From contig JAIYAQ010000012.1 in the NCBI GenBank assembly GCA_027488975.1, positions 62,001-126,000 of the forward strand: a stretch of 64,000 bases of DNA, written 5' to 3'. A program made the translations under genes and the position numbers. The notes below the pieces were generated by a model. That model saw only the letters and a list, made by a program, of their open reading frames with translations, was not told where the DNA came from and did not search any database. Shown in pieces: positions 1 to 6,266 of the stretch; the stretch's first letter is position 1, and each line of letters opens with the position of its first letter. The stretch is from Cyanobium sp. E1_MAG_00006 (GTDB lineage: Bacteria; Cyanobacteriota; Cyanobacteriia; PCC-6307; Cyanobiaceae).

Positions 1-831
1 CGGCCGGTGGCTCGTGCGATCGCCTGGATCACCAGCCACGGCACTGCCAGGGCGGGGGGCGATTTCGCCGCCGGCGACCGCACCGATCTGCAGCTGCCCC
101 CCGATCAGGTGGCGCTGATCCGGCAGGTGGCCGCCGCCAATCGGCGCACGGTGGTGGTGCTGATGGGCGGTGGCGCGATCCTCACGCAGGCTTGGCAGGC
201 GGGGGTTCCTGCCCTGCTGCTGCTCTGGTATCCAGGGCAGGAGGGCGGAGCAGCCCTTGCTGATGTGCTGCTTGGCCGGCGGTCGCCCTGTGGCCGTCTG
301 CCGTTTGCCGTGCCCGCTGATGCCGATCAGTTGCCGCTGTTTGAACCGCGTGCCAAGAAGGTGCGCTACGACCTCTGGCATGGCTACCGCAGATTTCATC
401 AGCAGGGTCGCGCTGCGGCCTATCCGTTCGGCTACGGCCTTGGCTACAGCCGATTCCACTGGCACAGCCTGCAGTTGCTGCAGCCGCCGGGCACACCAGC
501 GGACAGCCAGGGCCTGGCGCTGAGCGTGGTGGTGCAGAACCTCGGCCCGATGGATTCCGCCGAGGTGGTGCAGCTGTACCTGGAGCCGCCGGGTCTGGCG
601 GTGGAGCGTCCGCGCCGGACTCTGGTGGCCTTTGCCAGGTTGGAGCTGGCCGTTGGCGAGGCGCAGACGGTGACGATTCAGGTTCCCTGGCGCCAACTGG
701 CGTTCTTCGATGAAGCACAGGATGGTTTCGTGCTCGAGGAGGGGCTGCATCGCCTGGTGGCCGCTCGCCACAGCGATGACCCCGGCCTGGTCTGTGACGT
801 GCTGTTGTGCGCTGCCTGGCTGGGGCCTTAG
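1..831 (+). CDS. Glycoside hydrolase family 3, C-terminal part (beta-glucosidase-like), 5' truncated by window
   Basis: The frame is open from base 1, so the N-terminal catalytic barrel lies outside the window. The visible part carries the GH3 C-terminal alpha/beta domain (hydrophobic VVVLMGGG strand, then PALLLLWYPGQEGG, a typical GH3 C-domain stretch, and GRLPFAVP) followed by the PFGYGLGYSRF linker and a fibronectin-III-like domain (EVVQLYLEPP, RRTLVAFARLELAVGE) that closes most bacterial beta-glucosidases. The enzyme would hydrolyse beta-linked glycosides; the substrate cannot be told from this part. It ends in TAG at 829-831, overlapping the convergent acyltransferase stop by 4 bases. 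Confidence 0.88.
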   Translation, partial: RPVARAIAWITSHGTARAGGDFAAGDRTDLQLPPDQVALIRQVAAANRRTVVVLMGGGAILTQAWQAGVPALLLLWYPGQEGGAALADVLLGRRSPCGRLPFAVPADADQLPLFEPRAKKVRYDLWHGYRRFHQQGRAAAYPFGYGLGYSRFHWHSLQLLQPPGTPADSQGLALSVVVQNLGPMDSAEVVQLYLEPPGLAVERPRRTLVAFARLELAVGEAQTVTIQVPWRQLAFFDEAQDGFVLEEGLHRLVAARHSDDPGLVCDVLLCAAWLGP

Positions 832-1358
832 CGCGGCCGGCCGCTGCGCTCTTCCATCCCCTGCTCTTCCATCCCCTGCTCCTCCATCTCCTGCAGCAGC
901 CGCTGCAGACGCAGCCGGTTGTAGCGCTGCAGCAGCAGGCAGGGGAGATTGAACAGGCTGGCGAACAGCAAGTTGAACAGCACCCCGGAGGGCGGCAGCC
1001 AGAGGGCTGTGCCCAGCCAGGCTGGCCACAGAGCCCAGTGCACCAGCTCGGCGCGACGGGTTTCGGCGATCAGGCGCCGCAGGGCCTGCGGTTCACGGCG
1101 GGCCAGGATGGCCTTGCGGATTCCGCCGGGAAGTGCGTCACCGGCATCAGGAATCCATGCCTTCCAGCGGCGGATCCCAAGCCAGCGCTCATAGGCCTGC
1201 TGGCTGGTTCTCGCTGCGCTGCTGCTGAACTCTCCAGCAGGTTCCGCCTGCAGCCAGCGCAGGGGCAAGGCATTGGCGCAGGCCCCCACCAGCAGCGACC
1301 AGCCCAGCCAGAGCGTGGCGCAGGTGAGCAGCGGCGTCAGATCAGAGGCAAGCCTCAT
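828..1358 (-). CDS. CrtO-like carotenoid glycoside acyltransferase (glycosyl-4,4'-diaponeurosporenoate acyltransferase family)
   Basis: A 176-residue membrane protein with an N-terminal hydrophobic segment (LLTCATLWLGWSLLVG), a central basic domain (YERWLGIRRWKAWIPDAG) and a second hydrophobic block near residues 120-150. The size, the WKAWIPDAG core and the coupling to a CrtQ-like glycosyltransferase match the family that adds an acyl chain to glycosylated carotenoids. The ATG at 1358 overlaps the upstream glycosyltransferase stop as ATGA, so I prefer it to a longer upstream frame that only shadows that gene. The C-terminus is a pentapeptide repeat (QEMEE/QGMEE). Function is inferred from family and neighbour; the real substrate in a cyanobacterium is unknown. 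Confidence 0.72.
   Translation of the reverse strand: MRLASDLTPLLTCATLWLGWSLLVGACANALPLRWLQAEPAGEFSSSAARTSQQAYERWLGIRRWKAWIPDAGDALPGGIRKAILARREPQALRRLIAETRRAELVHWALWPAWLGTALWLPPSGVLFNLLFASLFNLPCLLLQRYNRLRLQRLLQEMEEQGMEEQGMEERSGRPR
849..893 (-). repeat. Three tandem 15-bp units at the 3' end of the acyltransferase gene
   Basis: Two identical 15-bp units (CTCTTCCATCCCCTG on the + strand) are followed by a third with two changes. On the coding strand they encode QEMEE-QGMEE-QGMEE. The repeat is in frame and close to the stop, so copy-number change would only lengthen or shorten an acidic tail. Confidence 0.85.
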
Positions 1359-2452
1359 TCGCGTGTGCTCACGCGGCGACCCTTCCACTGCACCTGGCCG
1401 CGTTCGAGATTGATGATCGCCAGCAGGAAGACACCGAGAAAGAACATCACCGGCACCGGGAAGATCAACGGGATCCAGCGGAAACTGCCAACCCGCCGCG
1501 TGATCCAGGCCAGCTGCAGCGCGAAGGCCGCGTAGATCATCCCGTTGCTGAGGGGCGACGGATCGCCGAGCATGGGCCAGCCCAGCAGCGAGGCAGGCAG
1601 ACACCAGGCCGCCCAGAACAGGCCGGATAGCCACAGCACAACCGCCACCATCCACGGCCAGTGCACTTCCCCGGCGGCCGTGGCGAAGTTTTTGTCGAAG
1701 CCGACCACCATGTCCCGAAGGCCACCGGGATACATGCGATAGCTGATCTGGCCACAGCCGATGTAGGCGCTCACCGGCAGGCCCGCCTGTTCATAGCAAT
1801 GGCCAAGAAACCAATCCTCCACCACCTTGTCCGCCACGGCCCGATGGCCACCGCTGCGGCCATAGTCGTGGCGACTGGTGGTCATCGCTGGCCCGAAGGC
1901 AACCCCGCAGCCGGGGCCGAGCGGCACCGCCAGCAGCCCCACCAGGTTGAACAACAGCGACAGCTGTTCATAGGGCTGTTCAGTGCGGTGGAACGGTTGC
2001 ACTGACACCAGACCACCAAGCTGCTGCTGCAGTGCCACCAGGCTTCCGAGCAGATCCGGCTGCGGTTCGGTATCGGCGTCGAGAAACACCAGCACATCGC
2101 CCAAGCTGGCCTGCACGCCGTGGTGCAGGGCCCAGGTCTTGCCGCACCAGCCGGGTGGCAGGGGTGGTGGCGCGATCACCCTCAGGGGCAACGGACCTGC
2201 CGCCGCTTGGGCGATGGCGGCTGTGCCGTCGCTGGAGTGGTCATCGATCACGATCACCTCCAGCGGCTGCTGGTGCTGCTGTCCAAGGCGTGCCAGCAGG
2301 TTGGGCAGGGTGCCGGCCTCATTGCGGGCTGGGATCAGCACCGAAATGCTCGGTTGGCCCTGCACGGAGCCGCGGGGCAGCAGTGGCAGATGCCAGGACA
2401 GAACCCAGCCCAGCAGCCAGCGCACGAGCACCGACACAGTCAGCCAGCCCAT
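1355..2452 (-). CDS. Family 2 glycosyltransferase, CrtQ-like (carotenoid glycosylation)
   Basis: A 365-residue membrane glycosyltransferase. Residues 1-25 are hydrophobic, then comes a GT-A domain starting SISVLIPARNEAGTL, VIDDHSSDGT near residue 70 and the metal-binding DAD at 125-127 (VFLDADTEP). A further acidic motif is VVEDWFLG. The last third has at least three hydrophobic helices. The arrangement resembles 4,4'-diaponeurosporenoate glycosyltransferase (CrtQ), which transfers glucose to a carotenoid carboxylate in staphyloxanthin synthesis. It is translationally coupled to the CrtO-like acyltransferase, which supports a glycosyl-then-acyl pathway on a lipid or carotenoid. The acceptor is not proven. 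Confidence 0.78.
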   Translation of the reverse strand: MGWLTVSVLVRWLLGWVLSWHLPLLPRGSVQGQPSISVLIPARNEAGTLPNLLARLGQQHQQPLEVIVIDDHSSDGTAAIAQAAAGPLPLRVIAPPPLPPGWCGKTWALHHGVQASLGDVLVFLDADTEPQPDLLGSLVALQQQLGGLVSVQPFHRTEQPYEQLSLLFNLVGLLAVPLGPGCGVAFGPAMTTSRHDYGRSGGHRAVADKVVEDWFLGHCYEQAGLPVSAYIGCGQISYRMYPGGLRDMVVGFDKNFATAAGEVHWPWMVAVVLWLSGLFWAAWCLPASLLGWPMLGDPSPLSNGMIYAAFALQLAWITRRVGSFRWIPLIFPVPVMFFLGVFLLAIINLERGQVQWKGRRVSTRE

Positions 2453-2513
2453 GGGACGGAGCCCTCGGTTACCTCACCCTATGGAGATCAGGGCAGGCTG
2501 ATGGCAGTGCCGT

Positions 2514-3122
2514 TCAAGGGCGCAGCAGTTCCAGGACGAGCGGCCTTAGCGCGGCGGGATCGCGCAGCAGCTGGGGATGGGTGGCGACCGGCAGCATGCG
2601 CCGTGGGCCGATCGGCAGTACGGCCCGCCAACCCGGCAGCACGGCCAGATCGAGGGCGGAATAAAAGCTGTGGCATTCCACCGCCCGCAGGGTGTCGAGA
2701 TTGTCGTTGAGGTCCTGCAACAGCGCACTGCCCCACTTCACGTCCGCCAGCCCACGGAACAGCCGGCTGGACCAGGGTTGAGCGGTGATTGTTCCCTGTT
2801 GCGGACTACCCAGGCTGATGAAGCGGCGTGTGCGTCGATGACCGCCGTGCTGCTGAATCCAGCTGCGGGCGATCACCCCACCGATCGAGAAACCGAGGAG
2901 ATCCACCGCCCGCTGCCCCGGATAGGCGGCTTCGATCTGGTGGCTGAGCTCGCTGGCCGCTTCTCGAACGGAGGTCACCCCCAGCCGCAGGCTCAACGTC
3001 GGCAACAGCCGCTCCTGGCGCTGATCCCCGAGCAGTCGGAGCAACGGCTCAAACACCGCGGGGGTATCCAGGAGGCCATGGACGAGGACCAGCGGCGGGG
3101 AGTCGATCGAACGGTGTTGCAG
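2514..3122 (-). CDS. Alpha/beta hydrolase (lipase-like); start codon unclear
   Basis: The frame reads PPLVLVHGLLDTP (oxyanion-hole HG motif) and then LLGFSIGGVIARSW, the GxSxG nucleophile elbow with Ser, near the middle; a late His lies in LPVATHPQLL. Together these indicate a small lipase or esterase fold of about 200 residues. The first in-frame GTG (3056) lies after the HG motif and would delete it. The frame stays open to 3134, just after a TGA at 3135-3137, with no ATG, GTG or TTG. CTG at 3122 is the best in-frame start. Alternatively an ATG at 3154 is used and a one-base frameshift lies near 3120. Substrate unknown. Confidence 0.65.
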   Translation of the reverse strand: MQHRSIDSPPLVLVHGLLDTPAVFEPLLRLLGDQRQERLLPTLSLRLGVTSVREAASELSHQIEAAYPGQRAVDLLGFSIGGVIARSWIQQHGGHRRTRRFISLGSPQQGTITAQPWSSRLFRGLADVKWGSALLQDLNDNLDTLRAVECHSFYSALDLAVLPGWRAVLPIGPRRMLPVATHPQLLRDPAALRPLVLELLRP

Positions 3123-3317
3123 TGATGGTTTGATTCAAGGCTGGAGATCAGCATGGCAACGGGGAGGTGTTTGTAGGGATCCCCACCCGCTGACCATTGC
3201 CTGGCCGCGCAGATGGCTGCTGTCTCGGCTGCTTTGATCCTGCCGGGGGTGCTGCTGGGCTGGATTCGCGGGAGCCCCACGCGGTGCCGGCAGCCCTCTC
3301 TGATTGCTGATCGATCG
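3123..3317. other. Non-coding gap upstream of the hydrolase
   Basis: About 195 bases between the hydrolase start (minus strand) and the LexA-type promoter (plus strand). A plus-strand frame stays open from 3213, but it runs straight through the downstream promoter elements and has no recognisable N-terminus, so I do not call it. I see no hairpin or known RNA here. Confidence 0.5.
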
Positions 3318-3355
3318 TTGACAGGGCCGACACGAGTCGCTAGTACAGGTGTACG
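3318..3355 (+). promoter_or_regulatory. Promoter with overlapping LexA (SOS) box
   Basis: A perfect -35 hexamer TTGACA lies at 3318-3323, a 17-base spacer follows, and TAGTAC sits at 3341-3346 as a weak -10. The palindrome AGTACAGGTGTACG at 3342-3355 fits every position of the cyanobacterial LexA consensus RGTACNNNDGTWCB. It overlaps the -10, as expected for a repressor operator. The next good start codon is ATG 3369, giving a leader of roughly 15 bases. The sequence match is direct; LexA control is inferred. Confidence 0.7.
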
Positions 3356-3368
3356 CCTATGCGAGCTC

Positions 3369-3587
3369 ATGCCTGTCGCGTCTCCCTATGCGGTCTTCCG
3401 GGCCAGCGACCTTGGCTGGCCTCCCGTTTTGGCCGTGGCAGGGCCTGAGCGCCCGGCACAGGCAGGTGCGACCAAGCCGAGGCCACGCAAGCAACGTGTG
3501 GCCGGAGCCGACCAACGGGCGACACGTCAGCCCCGTTGGTCCGCCCTGGTGCAGGGGGAGCTGTTCCCGCTGCAGGCCCAGGTCTGA
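3369..3587 (+). CDS. Small conserved-looking protein behind a LexA-type promoter
   Basis: A 72-residue protein starting MPVASPYAVFRASDLGWPP, with a basic, proline-rich centre (KPRPRKQR) and a hydrophobic C-terminus (WSALVQGELFPLQAQV). Codon use (GC-rich third positions, common codons) matches the neighbours, and the frame begins just downstream of the SOS-type promoter. I do not recognise a domain. An alternative ATG at 3359 opens a 29-codon frame that ends early and looks less likely. If LexA-controlled, it could be a DNA-damage-induced regulator, for example of division or replication, but nothing in the sequence shows that. Confidence 0.6.
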   Translation: MPVASPYAVFRASDLGWPPVLAVAGPERPAQAGATKPRPRKQRVAGADQRATRQPRWSALVQGELFPLQAQV

Positions 3588-3624
3588 CCGACAGCGACGA
3601 CGCACCACCACCGAGCAGAGCCGT

Positions 3625-3861
3625 TCAGAAGCAGAACGGCAGGAACTGAGTGCGGCAGGCGGCGTAGCCATCAACGAGTGGGCCGAGGCCGATCTGGTGC
3701 GCGATGCCGGAACCGGTGATCGCTTCAGTGAGGATGCCGATCACAAGGCCGAGCATGGCGGCGCGGCCGTTGAACAGTTCAACGCTTCGGAGCTGCTCCA
3801 TGTGGATCTGCTCAGTGGCGCGGTGCTGAAACCACGTCTCATTGGACGGTGTGTTGGCCAT
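3625..3861 (-). CDS. High-light-inducible protein (Hli/SCP, one-helix CAB-like)
   Basis: A 78-residue protein with the chlorophyll-binding helix ELFNGRAAMLGLVIGILTEA (Glu, Asn-Gly-Arg and Ala-Met of the ExxNGRxAMxG CAB motif) followed by GSGIAHQIGLGPL. Hli proteins are single-pass thylakoid proteins that bind chlorophyll and carotenoid and protect photosystem assembly under excess light. The 25-residue tail after the helix is longer than usual and ends YAACRTQFLPFCF with two Cys. It is the last gene of a compact run on the minus strand, 31 bases after a micro-ORF. Confidence 0.92.
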   Translation of the reverse strand: MANTPSNETWFQHRATEQIHMEQLRSVELFNGRAAMLGLVIGILTEAITGSGIAHQIGLGPLVDGYAACRTQFLPFCF

Positions 3862-3892
3862 GGATATCTCCGGTAGGGCGTGCAGGTGAACG

Positions 3893-3970
3893 TCAATCAG
3901 TGAGATCGGGCTGCAGCAGGGAGCCTGTGATCCAGGCGCCGAGCAGCAGGGCGGATAGGGCGGCGATCAT
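3893..3970 (-). CDS. 25-residue micro-ORF, hydrophobic, inside the hli operon
   Basis: Reads MIAALSALLLGAWITGSLLQ and then PDLTD before TGA. Its ATG overlaps the stop of the 39-residue ORF as ATGA, the arrangement seen in translationally coupled genes. About 20 residues form a plausible membrane helix with a short acidic tail. It is too short for similarity-based recognition. Position between two hli genes suggests a thylakoid micro-protein, but it may also be chance reading after the previous stop. Confidence 0.4.
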   Translation of the reverse strand: MIAALSALLLGAWITGSLLQPDLTD

Positions 3971-4086
3971 CGTGGGCGACTCGGAGCAAGGTCGCTGGGG
4001 CGGCTCAGCACGAAGACCACCATGGTGGTGAGAACAACGACAAGGCCAATGACCGCAGTGATGGCTGCGGTGTAATCCGTGCTCAT
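3967..4086 (-). CDS. 39-residue single-helix membrane protein between two hli genes
   Basis: Reads MSTDYTAAITAVIGLVVVLT and continues TMVVFVLSRPSDLAPSRPR before TGA. A polar N-terminus, one clear transmembrane helix (about residues 8-28) and a basic C-terminus are the layout of many photosystem or cytochrome b6f small subunits, yet I cannot match it to PsbN, PsbX, PsbY, Psb30, PetG, PetL, PetM, PetN or PsaI. It begins 5 bases after the stop of the upstream hli gene, so it is surely co-transcribed with it. Confidence 0.65.
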   Translation of the reverse strand: MSTDYTAAITAVIGLVVVLTTMVVFVLSRPSDLAPSRPR

Positions 4087-4091
4087 GGCGA

Positions 4092-4235
4092 TCAACCCAG
4101 GCCGATTTGGCTGAGGATTCCCTGGCCTGTGAGCAGCTCGGTGGCCAGGCCGATCACGAAGCCGAGCATGGCCAGTCGACCGTTCCAGGTTTCAGCGAAA
4201 CCGACGAATCCGAATCGGGACGAAGAGTCAGCCAT
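4092..4235 (-). CDS. High-light-inducible protein, short form
   Basis: A 47-residue Hli protein: MADSSSRFGFVGFAETWNGR, then LAMLGFVIGLATELLTGQGILSQIGLG. The CAB motif (E-x2-NGR-x-AM-x-GF) is complete, and length matches the short Hli class. The ATG at 4235 is chosen because upstream codons run into the leader and terminator of the tRNA gene. It heads the run hli, 39-aa ORF, 25-aa ORF, hli. An inverted repeat lies between -4 and -32 of the start. Confidence 0.93.
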   Translation of the reverse strand: MADSSSRFGFVGFAETWNGRLAMLGFVIGLATELLTGQGILSQIGLG

Positions 4236-4238
4236 GGG

Positions 4239-4267
4239 CGTTACGAAGTGTTGCGGCAATCGTAACG
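4239..4267. repeat. Inverted repeat immediately upstream of the short hli gene
   Basis: Arms CGTTACG (4239-4245) and CGTAACG (4261-4267) are perfect 7-bp complements separated by 15 bases. The repeat ends 3 bases before the hli ATG. GTTAC followed by G and A/T resembles one half of the RpaB HLR1 box (GTTACAWW) on either strand, but two direct half-sites are not present. It could be an operator or a leader hairpin. Confidence 0.5.
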
Positions 4268-4361
4268 GAGTGTGAAGGACCTGGGGAGGGCGGTTCACCG
4301 TCGATGCATGACGCGGCAGCGCGGCCCCGGGCTGCTGCTGCCCAGCAGGCATGCAGACAGC

Positions 4362-4385
4362 AAAAAGCCCCGCCGGGGCGGGGCT
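4362..4385 (-). terminator. Rho-independent terminator after tRNA-Met
   Basis: On the minus strand an 8-bp GC stem (AGCCCCGC/GCGGGGCT) with a 4-base loop is followed by TTTTTG. It starts a few bases after the tRNA 3' end and should end the tRNA transcript before the hli operon. Confidence 0.88.
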
Positions 4386-4393
4386 CAAGCCAG

Positions 4394-4467
4394 TGGCTCG
4401 GGGGAGACTTGAACTCCCGACCTTGGGGTTATGAATCCCACGCTCTAACCAGCTGAGCTACCGAGCC
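4394..4467 (-). tRNA. tRNA-Met (anticodon CAU)
   Basis: A 74-base cloverleaf on the minus strand: acceptor GGCTCGG pairs with CCGAGCC, D-arm AGCTCAGCTGGTTAGAGC, anticodon loop TTCATAA giving CAU, T-loop GTTCAAGTC, and discriminator A. CCA is not encoded. G1 paired to C72 argues against an initiator tRNA. A CAU anticodon could also be a lysidine-modified isoleucine tRNA; elongator Met is preferred from overall resemblance. Confidence 0.9.
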
Positions 4468-4478
4468 GCGGTATTTGG

Positions 4479-4484
4479 AGTGTA
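4479..4484 (-). promoter_or_regulatory. Possible -10 element of the tRNA-Met promoter
   Basis: TACACT on the minus strand, 12 bases upstream of the tRNA 5' end, in the 55-base gap after the peptidase stop. There is no good -35, so this is a candidate only. Confidence 0.3.
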
Positions 4485-4522
4485 GACGACCGAGCGACCA
4501 GACCCCTGTGCTGCTGCGGGAT

Positions 4523-5569
4523 TCAGGCCTTCGCCGGAAGGAACTGCAAGGGGTTCACGGCGCCACGTCCGGCCGGGAGGATCTCGAAGTGGAGATGGGG
4601 TCCGGTGCTGCGGCCGGTGCTGCCCATCAGCGAGATGACAGCGCCCTGGGAGACGTTGTCGCCAGGTCGCACAAGGATTTGACTGTTGTGGGCGTAGCGG
4701 CTGACTGAGCCGTCATCGTGCTGGAGCTCCACCATGTAGCCGTAGCCGCCCTCATTCCAGCCAGCGGAAAGAACTTGGCCACTGCGCGCCGCCAGGATCG
4801 GAGTACCGACGTTGTTGGCGATGTCGATGCCCCTGTGCATGCGACCCCAGCGCCAGCCGTAGCCGGAGGAGAAGATGCCCCTGGTCGGCCAGATCCAGCT
4901 CGTATTGCTGAAAGGATTGGTGCTGGGTGTGCCGAATCCAGGCTGTTCAGGCCAGCTAAGGCCACCGGATGCACTCGGCTTCAGGCCGAGGATCATGCGG
5001 CTCCGTCCAGGTGACGACTGGGCCAGCCGAATCTGGGTTCCCGCCACCAGACGTGCGGCCTCAAGGCCGGGATTGAGGCGGAGCAGCTCCGAGATCGTGA
5101 GGTTGTAGCGCTGAGCGATCTTCACCAGGCTGTCCCCGAAGCGGACAACTGGCGCCTCCTGGGGCTCAGGAAGGGCTTCCAAAGGAGGGGTACGTCGCAG
5201 CTCGCTCGTGTCGACGGAGGCCAGCTGCTTCACCGTGCGGCTGGTCTGGCTGGGAAGCACAAGCCAGTCACCGCGCTGAAACTGGTGGTCCTCATCCACA
5301 TCATTCAGACGGGCGAGGCGGGACTCATCCTGTGCAAGTGCACTGGCCAGCTGCTCGATGCTGATGCTGCTGCGGACCTTGACCCAGAGGCGGTCCGCTG
5401 TTTGAGGCAGAGCGGCGAGCAGCGCAGGTGTTGCCGTGTTGTCGGCGACCTCGAAGGATGTGGTGGTGGACGAACGGGAATCGGCGAGAGACGGAACAAC
5501 CACACTGCCGGCAGCGCCCAGGGCTGCTGTACTGGCCAGCGTTGTTAGCAGAAACTGATAAGGCTTCAT
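4523..5569 (-). CDS. M23 family metallopeptidase with LysM domains
   Basis: A 348-residue exported protein. The start MKPYQFLLTTLASTAALGAA gives a clean signal peptide; codons upstream in this frame do not look like protein. A degenerate LysM region (VKVRSSISIEQLASALAQ, later GDWLVLP) and a clearer LysM (VRFGDSLVKIAQRYNLTISE) bind peptidoglycan. The C-terminal M23 domain has GWRWGRMHRGIDIAN (Zn His and Asp) and GPHLHFEI (HxH). Such enzymes cut peptide cross-links or activate amidases in the periplasm. It stands alone upstream of tRNA-Met, with a 197-base leader region containing a dyad at 5649-5667. Confidence 0.93.
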   Translation of the reverse strand: MKPYQFLLTTLASTAALGAAGSVVVPSLADSRSSTTTSFEVADNTATPALLAALPQTADRLWVKVRSSISIEQLASALAQDESRLARLNDVDEDHQFQRGDWLVLPSQTSRTVKQLASVDTSELRRTPPLEALPEPQEAPVVRFGDSLVKIAQRYNLTISELLRLNPGLEAARLVAGTQIRLAQSSPGRSRMILGLKPSASGGLSWPEQPGFGTPSTNPFSNTSWIWPTRGIFSSGYGWRWGRMHRGIDIANNVGTPILAARSGQVLSAGWNEGGYGYMVELQHDDGSVSRYAHNSQILVRPGDNVSQGAVISLMGSTGRSTGPHLHFEILPAGRGAVNPLQFLPAKA

Positions 5570-5648
5570 GCAGGATGGCCGAAAGGTCAGGACCCGGTGG
5601 AGAAGCCGACATCCCCGGGGTTGGCGAGACAGTAACGGCTTGAACCAT

Positions 5649-5768
5649 CCACGACAAGTCGTCGTGGCCACTCTTTTGGTTGACCAGGCGAAAAAAGGAG
5701 ATCAGTACAGGCATCCTGTTCTGAGTCCCATCGAGTCCTCCGTGGGATCGGATGGCCTCCGTGGGATC
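5649..5768. repeat. Dyad and 13-bp direct repeat in the gap upstream of the M23 gene
   Basis: CCACGAC (5649-5655) and GTCGTGG (5661-5667) form a perfect 7-bp inverted repeat around 5 bases. Further on, CCTCCGTGGGATC occurs at 5737-5749 and again at 5756-5768, the second copy running into the trmL stop. The dyad is about 80 bases upstream of the peptidase ATG and could be an operator; the direct repeat may be a small duplication. Confidence 0.45.
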
Positions 5769-6264
5769 AGTGGAGCTCTGGAGGCTCGGGTGCGGTCCTG
5801 TCCAGCTGGCGCAAGGCTTCGAAGAGCACCACCCCGGCAGCTGTGGCCAGGTTGAGGCTGCGCACGCCGCCGCCATGGTCCACCGAGCCAGGCATCGGGA
5901 TCATCAGAGCGAGATCCGCTTCCGCGAGCACATGCTCCGGCAGTCCGCTGGTTTCCCGTCCGAACAGCAGCCAGTCGTCGGCGCTGTAGCGGATGTGGTG
6001 ATAGGGCTGGCTGGCATGGCGGCTCAATGCCAGCAGGCGCCCGCCACGGGATCGCTGTTCAGCTCGGAAGGTCTCCCAGTCGGCATGGCGGTGCAGATGC
6101 ACCCAGGGCCAGTAATCCAGACCGGCTCGTTTGAGCGTGCGGTCACTGATCTCGAAGCCGAGCGGTTCGATCAGATGTAGTTCCGTGCAGGTGGCTGCGC
6201 AGCTGCGGGCCACATTGCCGGTGTTGGGCGGGATCTCCGGCTCGAACAGCACCAGCCTTGGCAT
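5767..6264 (-). CDS. trmL: tRNA (cytidine/uridine-34 2'-O)-methyltransferase, TrmL-like
   Basis: A 165-residue SPOUT methyltransferase starting MPRLVLFEPEIPPNTGNVAR, the classic TrmL N-terminus. LLFGRETSGLP and IPMPGSVDHGGGVRSLNLATAAGVVLFEALRQ carry the glycine-rich knot motifs that bind S-adenosylmethionine. It methylates the wobble ribose of tRNA-Leu isoacceptors. The ATG at 6264 is 2 bases after the cobU stop, so it is the last gene of the five-gene operon from 9.15 kb. Confidence 0.92.
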   Translation of the reverse strand: MPRLVLFEPEIPPNTGNVARSCAATCTELHLIEPLGFEISDRTLKRAGLDYWPWVHLHRHADWETFRAEQRSRGGRLLALSRHASQPYHHIRYSADDWLLFGRETSGLPEHVLAEADLALMIPMPGSVDHGGGVRSLNLATAAGVVLFEALRQLDRTAPEPPELH

Positions 6265-6266
6265 GG

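Noticed and set aside
828-1655. 275-codon version of the acyltransferase
   Set aside because: The first 99 codons are the other-frame shadow of the glycosyltransferase; ATG 1358 with ATGA overlap fits.
3213-3368. Longer N-terminus for the LexA-box gene
   Set aside because: It would place the -35, -10 and operator inside the coding sequence; the promoter fits the start at 3369 much better.
3620-3640. Hairpin GCCGTTC/GAACGGC at the end of the longer hli gene as a terminator
   Set aside because: No T-run follows on the minus strand and it lies partly in the coding sequence.
4394-4467. tRNA-Ile with lysidine-modified CAU anticodon
   Set aside because: Possible in principle, but the overall sequence resembles elongator tRNA-Met more; identity elements cannot be settled by eye.
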